DNA of 64,000 nucleotides from Polytrichum commune. Its lineage: Eukaryota > Streptophyta > Polytrichopsida > Polytrichales > Polytrichaceae. Of the stretch, positions 11,451 through 23,856 are shown piece by piece. The stretch covers positions 60,031,554 through 60,095,553 of the forward strand of contig OX485803.1 in assembly GCA_950295325.1 (NCBI GenBank). Reading direction: 5' to 3'. A model generated the notes under the pieces. It searched no databases. It saw only the letters and a program-made list of their open reading frames with translations, and had not been told where the DNA came from. The first letter of the stretch is position 1; each line of letters starts with the position of its first letter. The position numbers and the translations under genes were made by a program.

Positions 11451-13941
11451 TCAAGAGTACCTAATGTATATAAGATACTTATACTTCCTTCCCAACACTT
11501 TTGGCATGTCGTGCGTTAGTTTAATTAATTAATATGATATAGTAGTTGGTAAACAAAGATCTTGGGTCAACTTTGGGAGGTCAGCAGCATTGGGAAGTCA
11601 GCACTCGGCCTGAGCTTGAAGTTGTTCTTTGAGACTTTGCAACACTTTTGTGGGGTCCTTGATCGGGGGAAAAAAAAAGGGTTGGCTGCTATTCAATGAC
11701 CTTGGCGAACTAGTTTGACTGCAACTCACCGGGTGCCATTTGACCCCAAAAATTGGGGGAAAAAAGAAGAAGAAAGAAAGAAAGAGAAATATATATGTAC
11801 ACAAACTATCTATCTATCTGTATATATATCTAGCTAATAACTCGAAATATCCCAAAGCATTGCTAGGGCTAGATGCCTTTGCTCTTTGACCAAGGGCCCA
11901 CCAAATTCACCCGGGTCAAAAAGGATATAGTAGAAAAATGTTACATCTTTTTATGGTTAGTTCGGTATATATGTATAACCGAATCAGGTAAAACAAAGTC
12001 AAAAGTCTCCTATGCTAATTCCGGAGTCAAACCGGTCCTAAAAGGAAAACGTTCATGTTGTGATAGAGTTGATTGGGTTGGTGTGTGTATGTGTGTGTGT
12101 TTTTGGGGGGAGGAGCTATGAAGTGATGTGCATATTCATTGGATATTCAATATATTTGTAGAACGTTCTAGACATATACCTATTTTATTCTCAAAAAGAA
12201 ATTTTGAATACCTTACATTTTAAATGGGACCTAACTTTTGTTGCATGACGCTTTTCATTGGAATGTTGGAAATCCCCCCTCCCTACTAGTTTAATTCTTG
12301 GCAAAATATCATGGGGGGTGCAGTATAACTTCTCCATTCCAAGTATAATATTGTAGATTGATTCCAATTGGGTCCCGCTTAGACTCAACCGGGGTCGTTG
12401 GACCCGATTTGGGGATGACATTTTCTTCTAGATGCAAAGATTTCCACACCAGACGATGTTTCTCAGCACTTTCACACTTCCTTATGATAGGTGCCATGAA
12501 ACTTCGCCCCTTAGCCAATATGGACGTGTGTAGAGTTTGGTTCATGGCCCCTTATCAGGGGGTGGGGAAGGAAGGACAATGTAGTAAAAAAATTGCCCCT
12601 CCCAAATTTGTTGTTGGTTCAATTCAATTCCATTTAATTCATTTGCGCCCACTAAAAACTAAATTGGAGGTTTTTGACCTCGACTTAGGGATTAGTTCGG
12701 TCAAGAACCACCAAGGCATACAATGGAGATACAATAGTTTTTTTTTTTTTTTTTTTTTTTTTTTTGGTTTTTTGCAATTCCACCCTCGCCCTCTGGTAGG
12801 TCAAGAGAATTTTGCCCGATGCTTCAAGTGACCGCAAGTTTACTAAACCTAATGCCGCTGCACCCTTTCTAAAGGGGCAATGGTAGACATAGGCTAGTGT
12901 CAACGGCCTCACGATTGAATTGTTTGCCAACTAAACTACGCAAGATCCGACGAGATTCTTGGCTACATGTTGTATGCTAACCTGCTTGGTCATTTTGCCG
13001 CCCCATGGTGGGCCCATTCCAACAACTAGATCCAACTATTTATTGTACAAGGCAAGCTTAATCCCAAAGATAACCGGTGTGACAAGGCCTAAATTCCCAC
13101 ATGGCAAAATGACACAATACTAAAGTTGGATACGATTTCTTTATGTAAAAAAGCCTTGTCATAAAATGTGAGTTATGCCCAAAAGTTTCCCACATAATAT
13201 TACTCAGTTGATGAGTTGTGTTCAGCTGCCCTTAACTTTAGATTCAGTTTGAAGCACAGGGATTCCAACATCCAAAGCCTCAACATTCTCAAATCTACTA
13301 CATTGGGTCCATGAACACATCTCATCAGCCGAGCAATGTTATGCACCCCCAAGGTGCAAGAGCCTACGACGGAGTAATTCTATGGCACAAACAAGATATC
13401 ATCCGAATAATATATATCTCTTGTTTTTTCAGGGTGGTGCAGGCAAATAGTTTTTGTTGTCCGTCAACGACTACTCGTGTCTTGGCTGGTGTGGAGAATT
13501 GGGGAGCTAGGGCTCACACATTTCCATATCGATCTCACCGCAACAAAAAACACTATTTCCCATGAGCCATGCATCTTGCTTATAATCGGCCTCCAAGTGA
13601 TAGCTTATTTGTGCTGCAGCTCGTATCACAGTGGATAAGCTAAGCTAAGTTACAGCGCCATGCCATGGCGTGTCGAGCAGACAGAGTGCACGTGGAGAGA
13701 ATGATCACATGCATTACGAGTGAAGGGACTTGCACGGAGGGAGTCATGGGCTTCTCCTCGGGATTGTCGATGCATGAGGTCCGCGTTGCAACAGTTGGTC
13801 GACCACCCGAACCTCCTATGCTCTTGAACTCATCAACATTTCATGGAATCTGCATAAATGCTGAGAGATAACACAAACACACATACACACACACACAGAC
13901 ACACGTGTACGTGAGACACCACTACAAGCCTATCAATCCTA
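11451..13941. other. No gene seen
   Basis: Includes the poly(T) run. The ORF at 12358-12831 (plus) and its antisense partners have no domain and run through the poly(T). A CA-rich stretch lies near 13870-13905. Confidence 0.5.
12738..12765. repeat. Poly(T) run
   Basis: 28 consecutive T. It could be the tail of a minus-strand retroposed copy, but no body is recognised. Confidence 0.9.
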
Positions 13942-14033
13942 GGCAACTCATCTTGCATCCGTGAAAGATCGTCATTAAAAACTTCCGAAAATCCTATCGT
14001 TGTAGCGGATTCGCCGACGCAAGATGAGTTGCC
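13942..14033. repeat. Perfect 15-bp inverted repeat with 62-nt loop
   Basis: GGCAACTCATCTTGC at 13942-13956 pairs with GCAAGATGAGTTGCC at 14019-14033. It does not extend beyond 15 bp, and no element ends or coding features are evident. Confidence 0.85.
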
Positions 14034-14192
14034 AAAGTCGCATGTAGTAGTCGTAGTGCGCATTCACCAAAAGTGTGTCTCCTTTGGCTGATTTGTGGGA
14101 ATTAAGGGTGGGTTTATGTTCCCTACGAGTATATGAGTCCTGGGTAATTGACCTATGTTAGCAAGAGATTGTCTTACATTGGAAGAAGATTC

Positions 14193-14219
14193 GCAAATCT
14201 ATCCGGGTGGTAGATTTGC
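14193..14219. repeat. Short perfect hairpin, 9-bp stem, 9-nt loop
   Basis: GCAAATCTA and TAGATTTGC surround TCCGGGTGG. Function unknown. Confidence 0.7.
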
Positions 14220-15689
14220 ATATTTCTCCAACTTGGGGTCCAAAACATCCAAATTTGAAGATTAGTTTTCTCCATCCAAAGAGGAGTGCTTTCTTAAATT
14301 AAGATTGACAAGATTTAGCATGACAGTGGTGCCATATCGGCGGCCGTTCATGTTTTCAAGCTTTGATATTAGACCTCGGTGTGAACTCCCACTACAAAAC
14401 ATACGAGACTCAAACATCATGTCCTTTGTTGACGGAAACTGGCATGTGTCAGTGGAAAACATGGAAATCTACCACTGTCATAGGTTTGTAAGCTCTTCGC
14501 ACTGGCATAGGACGTGTTGCCCAAGTCTCACATACGTGGAATGTCCTTTGGTCCCAACATTTTGCTCTCGACCAATACGGTCGCTCAAAATTTCACAATT
14601 TCACAATTTCATTTGGTCTTGGACCCTAATGTAGGCCACTCACCGCGATTAGGTACACTACTGGGTTGGTGAATCGATCGTACGGTGCTTTCGTGGGATG
14701 TCTTTGCCAACTTGCCCTTTTCGATGTTGACATAATCGCGCACAAATCGGGCTGTCACTGGAATAAAGCTCCTAGTGTATTTTGTCATTGAACGTACGTT
14801 GTGTGGAGTCGACGACAAAGATTAGCAAACAAGTTATACAACATCCACACTGGAAAGTTGCCGCTTAGGTGCAGCTTGGAAGTGGGGTGCATGTGATGGC
14901 AGTGGCCTCCATTAGTAGCTCCCCCTCTAGCTAGGTTGGTACTTATGTTTGTCCTTCCCACACCAAGTCAGCGCACGCTTAGGCTTACTTAATTAGAGGG
15001 TGCTTAAACCAACCCTTTGCTAGATCTAGCTTATTATTGGAGTGCACATGGATTAGTGGGTGGTACACATGTATGCATGCTTTGGTTTCCAAACCTGGCT
15101 TGGACGTGGGAGGAACAAAATTGAACGTAAATCGAACATTAGAGGAATCTAAAATCTTGAAGTCACTCTCTCGTAACTACTATTTGAATTCCTTAAAAAA
15201 CCAACATTTTTTCCACTACAAATGACTCCGAAAATCATCTCGGCAGTCGTCAAACCCCATCCCCGTTTTTCGCCTCGAACCGACATCGATGTCTCTAAGA
15301 AACCGTCCCTGGTTTTCGTCCAAACTACTCTCACACTTCACCCAATAAAACATATGAAGGAAAGCTATTGCATGAGCGGTGAGATGTAACACACGAGTAG
15401 TGAGTGGTAAGATCTGAGCATTGAGCGGTAACCTGTGAGCAAAAAGTCTAAATTTAGGGCAATCTCAAGGCATTAGGGTCCACATTATCAATGTAGCCTT
15501 CAATGTAGTACAATTTTCATGTATGTTAGAACACATTTTGAGGGTTCATAAATGAGGGGGCTTATTATCATGTAAAAAAGCCAAGACTACCTTTCAATTG
15601 TTGATTTTCATTGTAACACTTCAACACAAATAATGTTCTTAAACATGTATAATGCCATGTACAAACACTTTACAACACTATGGTAAACA
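14220..15689. other. No gene seen
   Basis: Somewhat higher GC to about 15350 than in neighbouring DNA, but frames are short and overlapping. A degenerate ~24-bp repeat (GAGCGGT-type) lies near 15373-15440. Confidence 0.45.
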
Positions 15690-17480
15690 TTACACTAGCA
15701 TCATTGTTCACTCTCAAAAACTCCAACCATCTCAGGTAGTTGCATGACCTTGTTGTAGGTATATATTGGTGCATGAATGAATTTGTTGTTGTCATTATCC
15801 ATCTTGCATAGGAACCTGACACATAGTAAAGGTGTGTGTAGTGCACCCACTTACCTTTCTTCCCCAAAGCCTATGATGATATTTGGTAAAGTCTAGGCAT
15901 GTGCACTAGGGGGATGTCATTAATTGTAAGACAGTGTGGGATGTCATCCTTGGAAACAATGTTGATGATCACACCAAATCTAGGATATGGAATGGTAATA
16001 ACTCCTACAACAAAATAACCAACCATAAGGCTAGCAATTTCCTACTTGTTTTTGTAATATGTTGTTGGTGTAGCTGGATTACAACACATTATCTTTGAAA
16101 TTTGGTAGTCGGATACCTGCCCAAGTTTGCTGGTTGATGAAAACGAGACCGAGGGATGGAGAGGATCTCAGTTGTTGTTAGCCTGTGACATGGTGAAAGT
16201 GCCCCTCTCTACTGCAGATGGAAACCAACACCTCCTCCCTTGAGAGATTGGTACCTATCTTCACATGTCACGTGTTGGGTACTATAGGCCAGTCCACTAC
16301 ATACATATTCTTGTTGCCACTCACACACCGCTTGATGTCGTCACTGCAAAACCAAAACTCATGCTCCATGTTGTTGGTGAAGCGGAACTCCTCCTTCAAC
16401 CCTTTGTATGTTGGACCTAGAGTGCCATGTTTTCTAGTTCCGACTTTGGCATTACACAAAGGCTTTGTATTAGCTTGCATAGCCCAACATCACTTGGCAT
16501 AGTTGGGTGCCAACCTTGCAATGTGCCACTCGGAAGCATTGCAATCTATCTCCAACATTGATGTGGTATGAGCCACACCATGCTCCACATAATTCAAAGA
16601 CTTCCTTGTACGTTGATGTGTTGCCTGGGTGTTAGGACGAGGAATTGAGTCGTGACTTTGTGGGATTGGTGGGAGTCACAATAAACAATGGAGGCAAGTC
16701 TACTTTCCGTTTGGTCAAATTAAAGAGCTTAGAAACCCTCCAATGCACAATCCTGGGTATTAACATCTTCTACCCCTGGGTAAGAGTTCATAAATCTCGG
16801 CTGGTAGCTTTGGATCTTCAGTCCTTGCAACAACCTTAAGTTTGAAGGACGTAGAATCATGACCTTTATGTGTAGAACCCCCTTTCAACCATGACATGTA
16901 ATTTGAAATTTGCATGAGAGCACAAAATATGTCATCCACTATGGCCTTGTTGAAGCAAGTCATTTTGTTGCCAGATTGTTGCAACCACTTTTTATATACC
17001 ATCTCTACAAGGTTGCATGTGGGCATTTCCGCCTGTTCATCTATTATCATACCCTATCAACAACACATGCATTTTTTACGCAAACATCATCACATATATT
17101 CACACAAATTAATAGTAATAAAAAATTTCTTAATTTACTTTGGTTTGTTAAGCTACAAGAAGCATATGACCACCCCATTCCCTATAATGAGAATGCCAAA
17201 ATCCCAAATACTTAGAGAGACCAAGACAACCATCTTTTGCAGCTGCTACAGTCGAACTAGGAATGTATGGCATGGTATTTTGTTTCAGGATCATCTAATG
17301 TCTTTGCGTCCTTGTAATCCTTGCAAATTTGTTTGTGTTGAAATTGCAAAGATGGTTTGATATACTTTTGTGTCACCTTATCTAAGCTAGTAGACCAATT
17401 AAAAAGACAAATGCGTTCACAACTGATCATGGGAAGGATTGGGTCTCCTTCCCCATATAGCTTCTCGCTGCATTCCAATT
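15690..17480 (-). pseudogene. Transposase-like coding remnant (MULE-like suspected)
   Basis: On the minus strand, several open pieces lie in consistent order: CKDYKDAKTLDDPETKYHAI (17310-17260); a block with CNLVEMVYKKWLQQSGNK and SWLKGGSTHKGHDS (17050-16760); a block open from about 16640 to 16268 with a single stop, containing CNAKVGTRKHGTLGPTY, EHEFWFCSDDIKRCV and YVVDWP; and DNDNKFIHAPIYTYNKV (near 15800). Residue composition is protein-like, but frames are broken between blocks. The family assignment is from general resemblance to plant transposon proteins and is uncertain. There is no intact start or active-site set. Confidence 0.45.
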
Positions 17481-19119
17481 ACCATGTGCATTGTGTGCCA
17501 TGAAACCCTTAAAGCTTACAGTTGGCACACCATTCTCTACTATGACGACATTCTAATTCTCCCAAATAATATTGGAAGTCAATAGGACTAGAGATGAGAA
17601 TGCACAAGCAAGAACACATACACAAAGGCATATGAACTATGCTTGGAGTGAGATGGTCTCATGCTCTCCTTGCTTTATCTTTTATTGCTTTTCTTCTTTT
17701 CCTTGGTTCATACAAATAATATGGGATAACTCTTATCTCTCTCAAACTAATGTTGTGGCCTTATTCTAACCTTATTGTCTCTCATGGGTCTTTCATTACA
17801 TTTTTATTGACTATGAGCAATCTAATGCTCCACCTTCAACAACTGTCATATTTGATGCAATATTAGCTCCGATGTAGTAGCATTTCTCTTATGACATGTG
17901 AAAGTGTGCTTCACACTACCAACCTTGCATATGATGATGAACTTATTTGGAAGATGGTGAAAATGTTCCTTCGTAAATCAAATTTCTTGTTGTTCAATGT
18001 TTTCTCTTTGGGTTTTTTTGTGGTGTCAACAGAAGCATGATAGTAGAGGCTTTATTGCCTCCCAATTGGAAGCTTCCTCTACATGCAAAGGTTGTTGCTA
18101 AATTAATGACAACCATCTTGTCACATGTCATATGGAAGTTTAAACAAAAATTGGTGAACCTTAACGTAGATGACAAAGCAGAGGTGGTACAAAAAGACAA
18201 TAGTGAATGTAACAGTTTATAAACATAGTGTTTATTGGTTTTGATTCTATTTTGATGTTCTCATTTGGCATTGGTTTGAACAAAACACATATAGTAGACA
18301 TGGTTTTGTGTGCACATTTAAAGTCTGTGTTGATGCTATGTGTCATTCAATTTGTTTGCCATCTTCCGCAATGTTTATATGCAAATTTTATATTTCCAAT
18401 GTATTAGAATTAGAGTTTTTTTTATCCTAAACCCCAAGCCCACTACTATAGCAATTGTATAATCAATCCATACAATCTTATTCACTTTCACTTCCTGCTG
18501 GTTAGGTTGCTACAGTTATATTTATTGATCGTTGTCAAGAAGTATGGAGTGTGTGTTCGGAAAAGTACGGGTTTTTATTATGGTAGAACCTTCGCCCAAA
18601 AACGTCTCCCTCTTGAACATCACTCACCAAACGCTAGTTATTGAATTCTTATACTCTTGTCTAGTCTGACCTAGTCAACTTTCAGCCCATGTAGCTCCTA
18701 ATTCATTCACTTTTACTTTACAAAACTTTACATGATTGCTTTTTACCTTACTAAAACCACACATATCAAATTTTATAGCTAGATTAGCTTTGCACAACCC
18801 GTGGTGAGTGTTTCCCTTAAACTACTTTGTAATTTAAACACTACCTCAAATAATTGGTTGTATTTATGTTCATATCTGCCAATTTATAAGTCCTTGTGCA
18901 CTTAAGATTTTGACACAGTCTAAACAAGGCATTTCAACAATTTAATCTTCAAGTTATGGCCTCACATTCATAGTTTGGATTGAGAACCAAGTTCTCAAAG
19001 CTAGACCATGTAGCTGCCTCAGTTTTTGGATCCCTTCATTTTAAGACTCCAATGTTCTTTCTTCAGTTAGAACCAAACCTCTAGATTTGCATACAAGTAA
19101 TGCAAACCTTGAACAACTA
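17481..19119. other. No gene seen
   Basis: AT-rich. Short frames near 18037-18222 (plus) are unrecognised. Confidence 0.5.
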
Positions 19120-19880
19120 GCCAACTAGCATCACCTAGCTAAATTTTCCTGGGTTCCTATTTGTCGCTTAGCTTTAGCTAGCTAGGTATATTGAACCTAA
19201 GATTCTTACTTAGCTTTAGCTAACTAACTTTTCCAGAACTCTCATTTTCACTTAGGTTTGACTAGCTAAAAATTTGTGTGACATGCATATTCATTATAAA
19301 TCAGAGATAAATCTATTCAAACAAAACCAAACAATATATATTTAACTATATTGCTCTTGGTTGGCTTTGTATATTGATGTTGTTGCACAAGGAAATTGAA
19401 AGGATTTAAAATCAACACGTATAGTTGGTTTCCTCACTTTCGACTGGCACTAGTGATAGATCATCATCTTCGTCATCATTGTCATTATCGTCATCTTCAT
19501 CTTCTTCTTCATCATCATCTTTATTTTTATTATCATCAGAATCGTCAATGTCATCTAGCAATTCAAGAGGAGATGGAATCAAGGTGTTCCAAATCAGGGA
19601 TTCCGCGACATCTGCTAGATTATTAGGAATTAGGCGCATGTTGAGTTTCAAGAACATTGCTACTACATCAAGTCTGGGTCTAAGAGATGATTGTTTGGGT
19701 GCAATGACATCATTCATTCCACCGAGATTACATTCAGATTTTAGCTAGCTATTAGTTAACTTTCCTCGCCCGGATTATGGCACTTACTTTTAGCTAGTTA
19801 TTCTTTTGAGGCACCGAATTCTTGCGTAGCTTTAGCTAGTTGGAACTTTTAGCTAGCTAAATAGCCACCCAGTTAGTTGT
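19120..19880. repeat. TAGCTAG / CTTAGCTTTAGCTAG-rich stretch
   Basis: At least eight occurrences of TAGCTAG-like sequence, several within a longer 'cttagctttagctag' unit (near 19170, 19210, 19825), lie on both sides of the acidic ORF. They suggest a pair of short degenerate repeat blocks flanking it. Confidence 0.55.
19412..19717 (-). CDS. Acidic low-complexity ORF, 101 codons, doubtful gene
   Basis: Minus-strand frame with a non-repetitive first half (PRLDVVAMFLKLNMRL, NLADVAESLIWNTL) and an Asp/Glu-rich second half encoded by a TCATCT-type microsatellite. The frame is framed by TAGCTAG-rich DNA. No family is recognised. The plus strand is also open over the microsatellite, so openness alone is weak evidence. 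Confidence 0.2.
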   Translation of the reverse strand: MNDVIAPKQSSLRPRLDVVAMFLKLNMRLIPNNLADVAESLIWNTLIPSPLELLDDIDDSDDNKNKDDDEEEDEDDDNDNDDEDDDLSLVPVESEETNYTC

Positions 19881-22800
19881 TCGAGGTATGAAGTTATGCA
19901 CTTCACCAAGAACACATCTTCAAAATTTCATATCGAGATTCAACTCCAATTATGCATGATATACCAATACTAATATCCATAAAATTTCACTCTTTATAGC
20001 TTAAGTGTAGAAGATACAACTATTGTCTTTCGTATCTCTCTTCACTTCCCCAAGTCACATCAATACCCTCAAGCATTCTAAGTACTTAGAAAACACTCAC
20101 ACTTTCAAAATTCTCACACTTTTTAAACTCCAAGACTCAAATGCCCACTCCAATGACTAAACACCCCAATGCCCCTTCTTTAAGTACCTACCCATTAGAT
20201 CCCTTTGGCCAATAGGAAGCCATTGGAGTTAGGGCACAAGGATACCCTTGGCGGATATGGTTCTGCCATCACCGCTTAGCCCTAACTCACCCCAACCTAA
20301 CCTTAACAATTAACCTACCCGGTTAACAAACTAAGACCGGTCTTCAACTAACCATAATGAATTCATGAACTAGAATAATAATCACACTAACATCAATCCA
20401 GTAACGTACTTAGAGACACAACCAACTCATAAGAATGTCTAAGTTTAATCACTAACTGGCCTATATCACGACAATGTACTACCATGTGCATTTTATTGCA
20501 CATTGTTCATGTCTTTCTACTCATTGCTTGTCGCTCATGAGACAGTGTTTCCCCCCAAAATGACCCCCATTTTTTGTTTAAATTCAACCCCATAAATCTC
20601 TCAACATTACCATGTTGTTGCCCAAATTTGTCCCCATAGTGCACCGGAGACATGTAGACGATTTCAGGTGAGATCCAGTAACAAGATTAGGAGGTGTGCA
20701 TAAGGAGAGCTTTTGCGTAGGGGATGGAATGGATATCCCCCTATCTTCTACATGACTTGATGCAAGTTTTGTATGTTGCTAGAGCACATGACACCACGAT
20801 GAATATTTTCAACCCCGAACAAAATTTTGAGTATTGGATCAAATAAGGAAGTGTCTCATCTAGTAAGCAATCGCAAATTACAAGTTACAAATTACATATG
20901 CCAATTCAAGTTTTGAAATTGAGATGCAAAAGTTATAAGAGGTCAAGAAGTGGTCAACATGATTCTATTTCTATTTAGATTTGCATATGCCCTATCATGT
21001 TTGTTAAAATTGACCTTAGAGACATAGTTCAATCTCATCATAACACATTCACTTTAGTGGCTATTCTTAATTATGAACCTTGGCCAATTCATGAGGGGGT
21101 GGACTCTTCATACCACATATGAACTGACTTGAGCGTAGAAAGGGGTATTATTTGAGGCATTTGTGCACATAGTGCACGTAAGGGAGAGGTATTATTTTCC
21201 TCAAGTGTAGACATTTTAAAATGACATTAAGAACTTTTGCAGTAAAGGTAGATGTACAAAAGGGGTCCCTAAGATTTAGTGGTTTTTTTTGGAAATAGAT
21301 GTGTTAGTTTCATCCAATTTACCTTATTTGATCCAAATAATGTGTGTTGTAGGGTCAGATATAGTGAGAAAATATCCTATGGATGAAAACATCTTCAATG
21401 ACTATCTCATTGGTAAGTGATGGTGGATTATGTATGCAATAAAGATCTATTTATTTCATGATTATATTTTGTGTGTGTAGTGAAGGCATTTATCACATTA
21501 ATTTGAAGAGCGTAGTATAAATACATGAGTCTATTTACTAGCCTACCGTTAACACATATACATTTGTTTTCCTCTATAAATTTCTTGTTTGTAGGGGTGT
21601 TTCATTTCAAAGTCACCCATGCACATCATTTACATTTCCAATGAAGAGTCTACCCCCTAGGCCTATGCCACTCAAATATAGGCAACCAACTAAGAAGAGT
21701 GATCACATAAGACCCATGTACCTTCCTGACATGCAAGCCTTCACATAGCACACGTCATGCACAACTGGGAAATTATATATATATATGCTAAATTTACAAA
21801 TTTGTCAAAGACTTAAGATTAGCCGTGAGTAGAACATGGTTTGGAACCCCGCTTAGATATCACACTTGTAAAGGGTAGATATGTAAAATAGATTGCATCT
21901 TAAGCGTATCCTCGTTCCGGTCAAGGTTAGTTGCAATATTTTGTTGCACGATTTGTCATCTATCCACATGGGTGCATCATTAGCGAATTGTTGAACATAC
22001 ATGTTATTCACTCAAGACATAGATATAGTGTTGCATTCATACTATGAGTATTAGAAGATTACACGGAAATCCTAATGTAGTAGAAGTGGAAGTGCATGAT
22101 TAGTCCCAATTTGAGGCATGATTTGCATGTCCAAATTGCATGTAAGTGCAAGATGGAACTTGAGGGTTGTGTCACTCCATTCCAATGGGAGCGATGCTTG
22201 GTCATGCAAATGGAGGCTTGATTTCTTCATCACATATGTCTCTTTGGTGTCCATTCTTAACTATGAGCCTCAACTACATGTCACTCAAATATAGGTGATT
22301 GGCTAAGAAGAATGACCACATAAGATCCACAACCCTTACAATAAGTGATTGTCCACTTCCACCTTTCTACACATAAGGTTACAAAGTTTTCCAATTCATA
22401 AAGCATACCATGGGAATCATGGGGTACACTTATTATCCCAATCAGTGTGTGTGCTATACTATTTGGAGTTACGCAATGCTATAGCTACTTAATGAGAATG
22501 TAATATCTTACCAAACAAAGTTATTTATGTTCTACACTGTCCAAACAACCTATTGAACTTCTGTTAATAAATAATGAACTCATGAGTAAGATGTTATTGT
22601 AATGCGTATCTCCAAATATCATAGCTCTCTAGCAGCTTGGGCAGAGAATAATTAATTTTAAAGGTGCCTAAATTTCTAGGATTTTTTTTAGTGTATAAAA
22701 TAAAGAAATAACATTCAAAAAGTGCCTAAAATCACAATATTGCAAGTGGCATTCATTGGAATCCAACAAAGTAGCATCAAATAACTTCAACAAGTGACAT

Positions 22801-23819
22801 ACAAGTAGAAGACAAACTTTAGGGTAAGGAATGTTGGTTAAGGGAAGTGTTTAGGTTAATTATAGCCGCCATAGATGAAATTAGGAAAACCATGAATTAT
22901 AAAAATGACTTGGATGAATGTCTAACTTATTTAAATAAAAATCGAATATGCCCAATATTAGAATTATTTTTTGGGTTGCCTAACTTACCTTTGCCTAAGC
23001 GACTAGAGAACTACAGTAGTAACACACACTAATTGGGATAGTCAATGTAGTGCACATGTTAAATTGTGTTTGCATCAATGAACATGCTTGAGCAAAGCAC
23101 CTGTGACACTTAACCTCCTACTAGCCCACTAACTTAGATACCCACTTTCCTACCAGTGTCAAATATGAGATATACAATAAATAGATAAAGCATTGCGTAA
23201 TTCCAAATATTAAGTGACACTAAATATGATATTTAGTGTGGTTTTTCTAAGCTTTAGCCACATGTCATGTTTGAATTGGTTGGGAACTCTTTTGGGTGTG
23301 CCTATCACAAATTGGATGGAACCACATAGGATGGAAGTACATAGGATGGATAGGATTGTCACTCATACATTTGTAGAAAATATTCCATCCATAGAAAACA
23401 ACTAGTATCGATAAATGTTCTTGATGTTTACATACACTCATCCATTGGGAAGGTGAAAACGCAACAAATTATTCTACAACTTTAGAATGCATTTGTCAAG
23501 ATGATTTGACTCAGCTAGGCATCAGATGCACCAAATTAGCCTATCGAGGTTGAATTGGACGAATTAGTTCCCGACCTATAGGAGACTTGTTTTTATTACA
23601 ACTCCTTCATCTGTGAGAGCTAAGGGACATTGTAAAGGGCTTGAGGATACTGGTGTTTGTGTAAACTCATCCATCGTGGATGAAGAAGCTCAATAACAAA
23701 CAAGTCCCTTACATGCTCAAAGGGTCAATTCATTGCCAACTTAATCACACCAAACCAATTCAGGGTCTTTGATACCATTTCCAAAGTTAAACAATCTTTC
23801 AAAAGTCATTTCACACCAC

Positions 23820-23856
<37 letters not shown>

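Noticed and set aside
19425-19748. Plus-strand Ser-rich ORF
   Set aside because: Antisense of the acidic microsatellite frame. Poly-Ser from TCATCT repeats is not gene evidence.
23765-23785. Possible tRNA-Met primer-binding site (minus-strand TGGTATCAAAGACC)
   Set aside because: It has a mismatch to the usual TGGTATCAGAGC, no LTR end (CA) precedes it and no retroelement coding follows.
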